Of a DNA stretch of 34,479 nt, positions 33,746 to 34,479 are shown one piece after another. Source of the stretch: DIGJ01 sp036658435. Lineage in GTDB: Bacteria > Bacillota > Clostridia > Lachnospirales > Lachnospiraceae. The notes under the pieces were generated by a model, which did not search any database, had not been told where the DNA came from, and saw only the letters and a program-made list of their open reading frames with translations. The first letter of the stretch is position 1. The number at the start of each line of letters is the position of its first letter. The translations under genes were made by a program, and so were the position numbers. Location: the NCBI GenBank assembly GCA_036658435.1, contig JAVXEO010000015.1, positions 1 through 34,479 on the forward strand, read 5' to 3'.

Positions 33746-33774
33746 ATTATATAGTATTAAATACTATATGACAA
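33746..33774 (-). promoter_or_regulatory. Promoter of the DUF1836-pcrA operon
   Basis: Minus strand: TTGTCA (33769-33774), exactly 17 bases, TATAAT (33746-33751). It begins directly after the T run of the yerC terminator. Confidence 0.8.
33749..33769. promoter_or_regulatory. Perfect 21-base palindrome inside the promoter (candidate operator)
   Basis: ATATAGTATT (33749-33758), one central A, AATACTATAT (33760-33769). It fills the spacer between -35 and -10 and touches both boxes, the classic position for a repressor site. Which protein binds is unknown; DUF1836 autoregulation is one guess and YerC another. Confidence 0.65.
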
Positions 33775-33813
33775 GCAAAAAAAGAAGACAAAGCTTTATG
33801 AAGCTTTGTCTTT
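33775..33813 (-). terminator. Terminator of yerC
   Basis: Arms AAGACAAAGCTT (33786-33797) and AAGCTTTGTCTT (33802-33813) with a 4-base loop. A T-rich run follows on the minus strand up to the next promoter. Confidence 0.9.
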
Positions 33814-33823
33814 TATAAAAGTT

Positions 33824-34132
33824 TTATTTGACCTCTTTTTTATAGTCGGGATTAATTCTGGCAAAGACCATATCATATCCATCGTTTCCATAATTTAAAG
33901 AACGATTTACACGACTAATGGTTGCAGTAGAAGCACCGGTTTTCTCAGCAATTTCAAGATACGTCTTTTGCTCGCGAAGCATCTTTGCTACTTCAAAACG
34001 CTGGGACAACGATAAAAGTTCATTAATGGTACAAATATCTTCAAAAAAAGTATAACACTCTTCTGAAGATTCCAGACTTAGTATCGCATCAAACAGATGG
34101 TCAACAGCTGGTGTTTTAATCTTATTATTCAT
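33824..34132 (-). CDS. yerC: YerC/YecD family TrpR-like regulator
   Basis: A 102-residue all-helical protein of the TrpR superfamily. The DNA-reading helix-turn-helix is YLEIAEKTGASTATISRVNRSL, preceded by LSLSQRFEVAKML. Ligand and targets are not well established for this family. GAGGAG lies 11 bases before the ATG. It is followed by its own terminator and then the DUF1836-pcrA operon, recalling B. subtilis where yerC is also a near neighbour of pcrA. Confidence 0.9.
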   Translation of the reverse strand: MNNKIKTPAVDHLFDAILSLESSEECYTFFEDICTINELLSLSQRFEVAKMLREQKTYLEIAEKTGASTATISRVNRSLNYGNDGYDMVFARINPDYKKEVK

Positions 34133-34214
34133 TTATTCAGCCACTCCTCATAGACTTTACTTGATTACCGTATGAAAATATTAAGAATAAAATTCATCGG
34201 TTTTGTATGTGACC

Positions 34215-34243
34215 ATTTTACCACAATAAAGTCTTAAAGTAAA
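34215..34243 (-). promoter_or_regulatory. Possible promoter of yerC
   Basis: Minus strand: TTTACT (34238-34243), 17-base spacer, TAAAAT (34215-34220), about 80 bases before the ATG. Apart from this I see nothing in 34133-34370. Confidence 0.4.
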
Positions 34244-34370
34244 GAAGTTTTTAAAAATAAGGATTCTATGAACCATTGGCAACTTGATGTTTGCAGTAAG
34301 TGTGTACAGCAAGGAACAGAAACACCTTTGTTTGTTCTTTGACAGAATTGTATTTTTGATACGTTTAAAA

Positions 34371-34478
34371 TTATATTAATTTCACAGTCATATCTTGACA
34401 TGGCTTTTTATGAAAAATAAACTTCCAGTCTACCGTCTCTACAGGTTCAAAGTGTAAGGCAGAACATACTGCACGAAG
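34371..34478 (-). CDS. C-terminal end of an unidentified gene (start outside the window)
   Basis: A minus-strand frame is open from the window edge for 35 codons to a TAA at 34371. The encoded tail includes SALHFEPVETVDWKFIFHKK, which looks like ordinary protein rather than noise. It is too short to assign a family. No clear terminator follows it, so read-through into yerC is possible. Confidence 0.4.
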   Translation of the reverse strand, partial: LRAVCSALHFEPVETVDWKFIFHKKPCQDMTVKLI

Positions 34479-34479
34479 T

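Noticed and set aside
34300..34355. Imperfect hairpin GGAACAGAAACA / TGTTTGTTCTTT as a terminator
   Set aside because: It has a bulge and no T run on the minus strand, so I do not call it.
34387..34400. Repeat of TCATATCTTGACAT, also at about 5067-5080
   Set aside because: Both copies include a TTGACA-like box. Fourteen bases in AT-rich DNA is weak evidence for a shared element.
1..34479. CRISPR arrays, transposases, phage genes, tRNA or rRNA
   Set aside because: I looked on both strands and saw no repeat-spacer pattern, no transposase or integrase motif and no recognisable structural RNA.

Overview
The window is a stretch of AT-rich, low-GC Firmicutes chromosome, most likely from an endospore-forming Lachnospiraceae (class Clostridia). 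The evidence is the clostridial pyrC-F-K-D-E order with the NAD-linked PyrK/PyrD pair, dipicolinate synthase genes (dpaA/dpaB), small families I associate with Lachnospiraceae (DUF5721, DUF5050, DUF1836, DUF1294, CmpB-type permease), strong AGGAGG ribosome sites, several TTG/GTG starts, and TTGACA/TATAAT promoters. Genes are dense and both strands are used. I see no phage, insertion sequence, CRISPR array, rRNA or tRNA.

Layout. 1-4340: the end of a pyrimidine operon (pyrC partial, pyrF, pyrK, pyrD, pyrE, then a 50-residue membrane peptide) closed by a two-way terminator. 4356-6558: a zinc-dependent phospholipase C-like protein on the minus strand, divergent from a CorC/HlyC-type CBS membrane protein. 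6585-13183: two divergently transcribed ABC-F ATPases. The rightward one begins a coupled operon with a GH13 debranching-enzyme homologue that has lost its catalytic residues and an MFS transporter. 13167-16238: a Cys-rich mini-protein and an M18 aminopeptidase on the minus strand, then a CPBP-family membrane protein and a DUF5721 protein on the plus strand. 16253-19508: htpG behind a CIRCE (HrcA) operator, then an unrecognised charged coiled-coil protein.

19494-20801: a YitT transporter and a CmpB-like permease on the minus strand. 20864-26166: a plus-strand run folC, sdaAB, sdaAA, folE, folP, folBK, which combines most of tetrahydrofolate synthesis with L-serine dehydratase. 26168-28339: pheA and a DUF5050 protein. 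28484-30210: a DUF1294 protein facing dpaA-dpaB. 30343-34132: a small acidic-tailed membrane protein, pcrA, a DUF1836 protein and the TrpR-like regulator yerC, all on the minus strand. The last ~110 bases probably hold the tail of another minus-strand gene.

Most of this is housekeeping. The features most worth a second look are the catalytically dead GH13 homologue inside an ABC-F operon, the ABC-F protein with a broken second ATP site, the perfect palindrome filling the promoter spacer of the DUF1836-pcrA operon, the CIRCE site upstream of an unusually acidic HtpG, serine dehydratase inside a folate operon, and a terminator for the Cys-rich gene that lies inside the opposing MFS reading frame. 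I did not find a clear new defence or mobile system.
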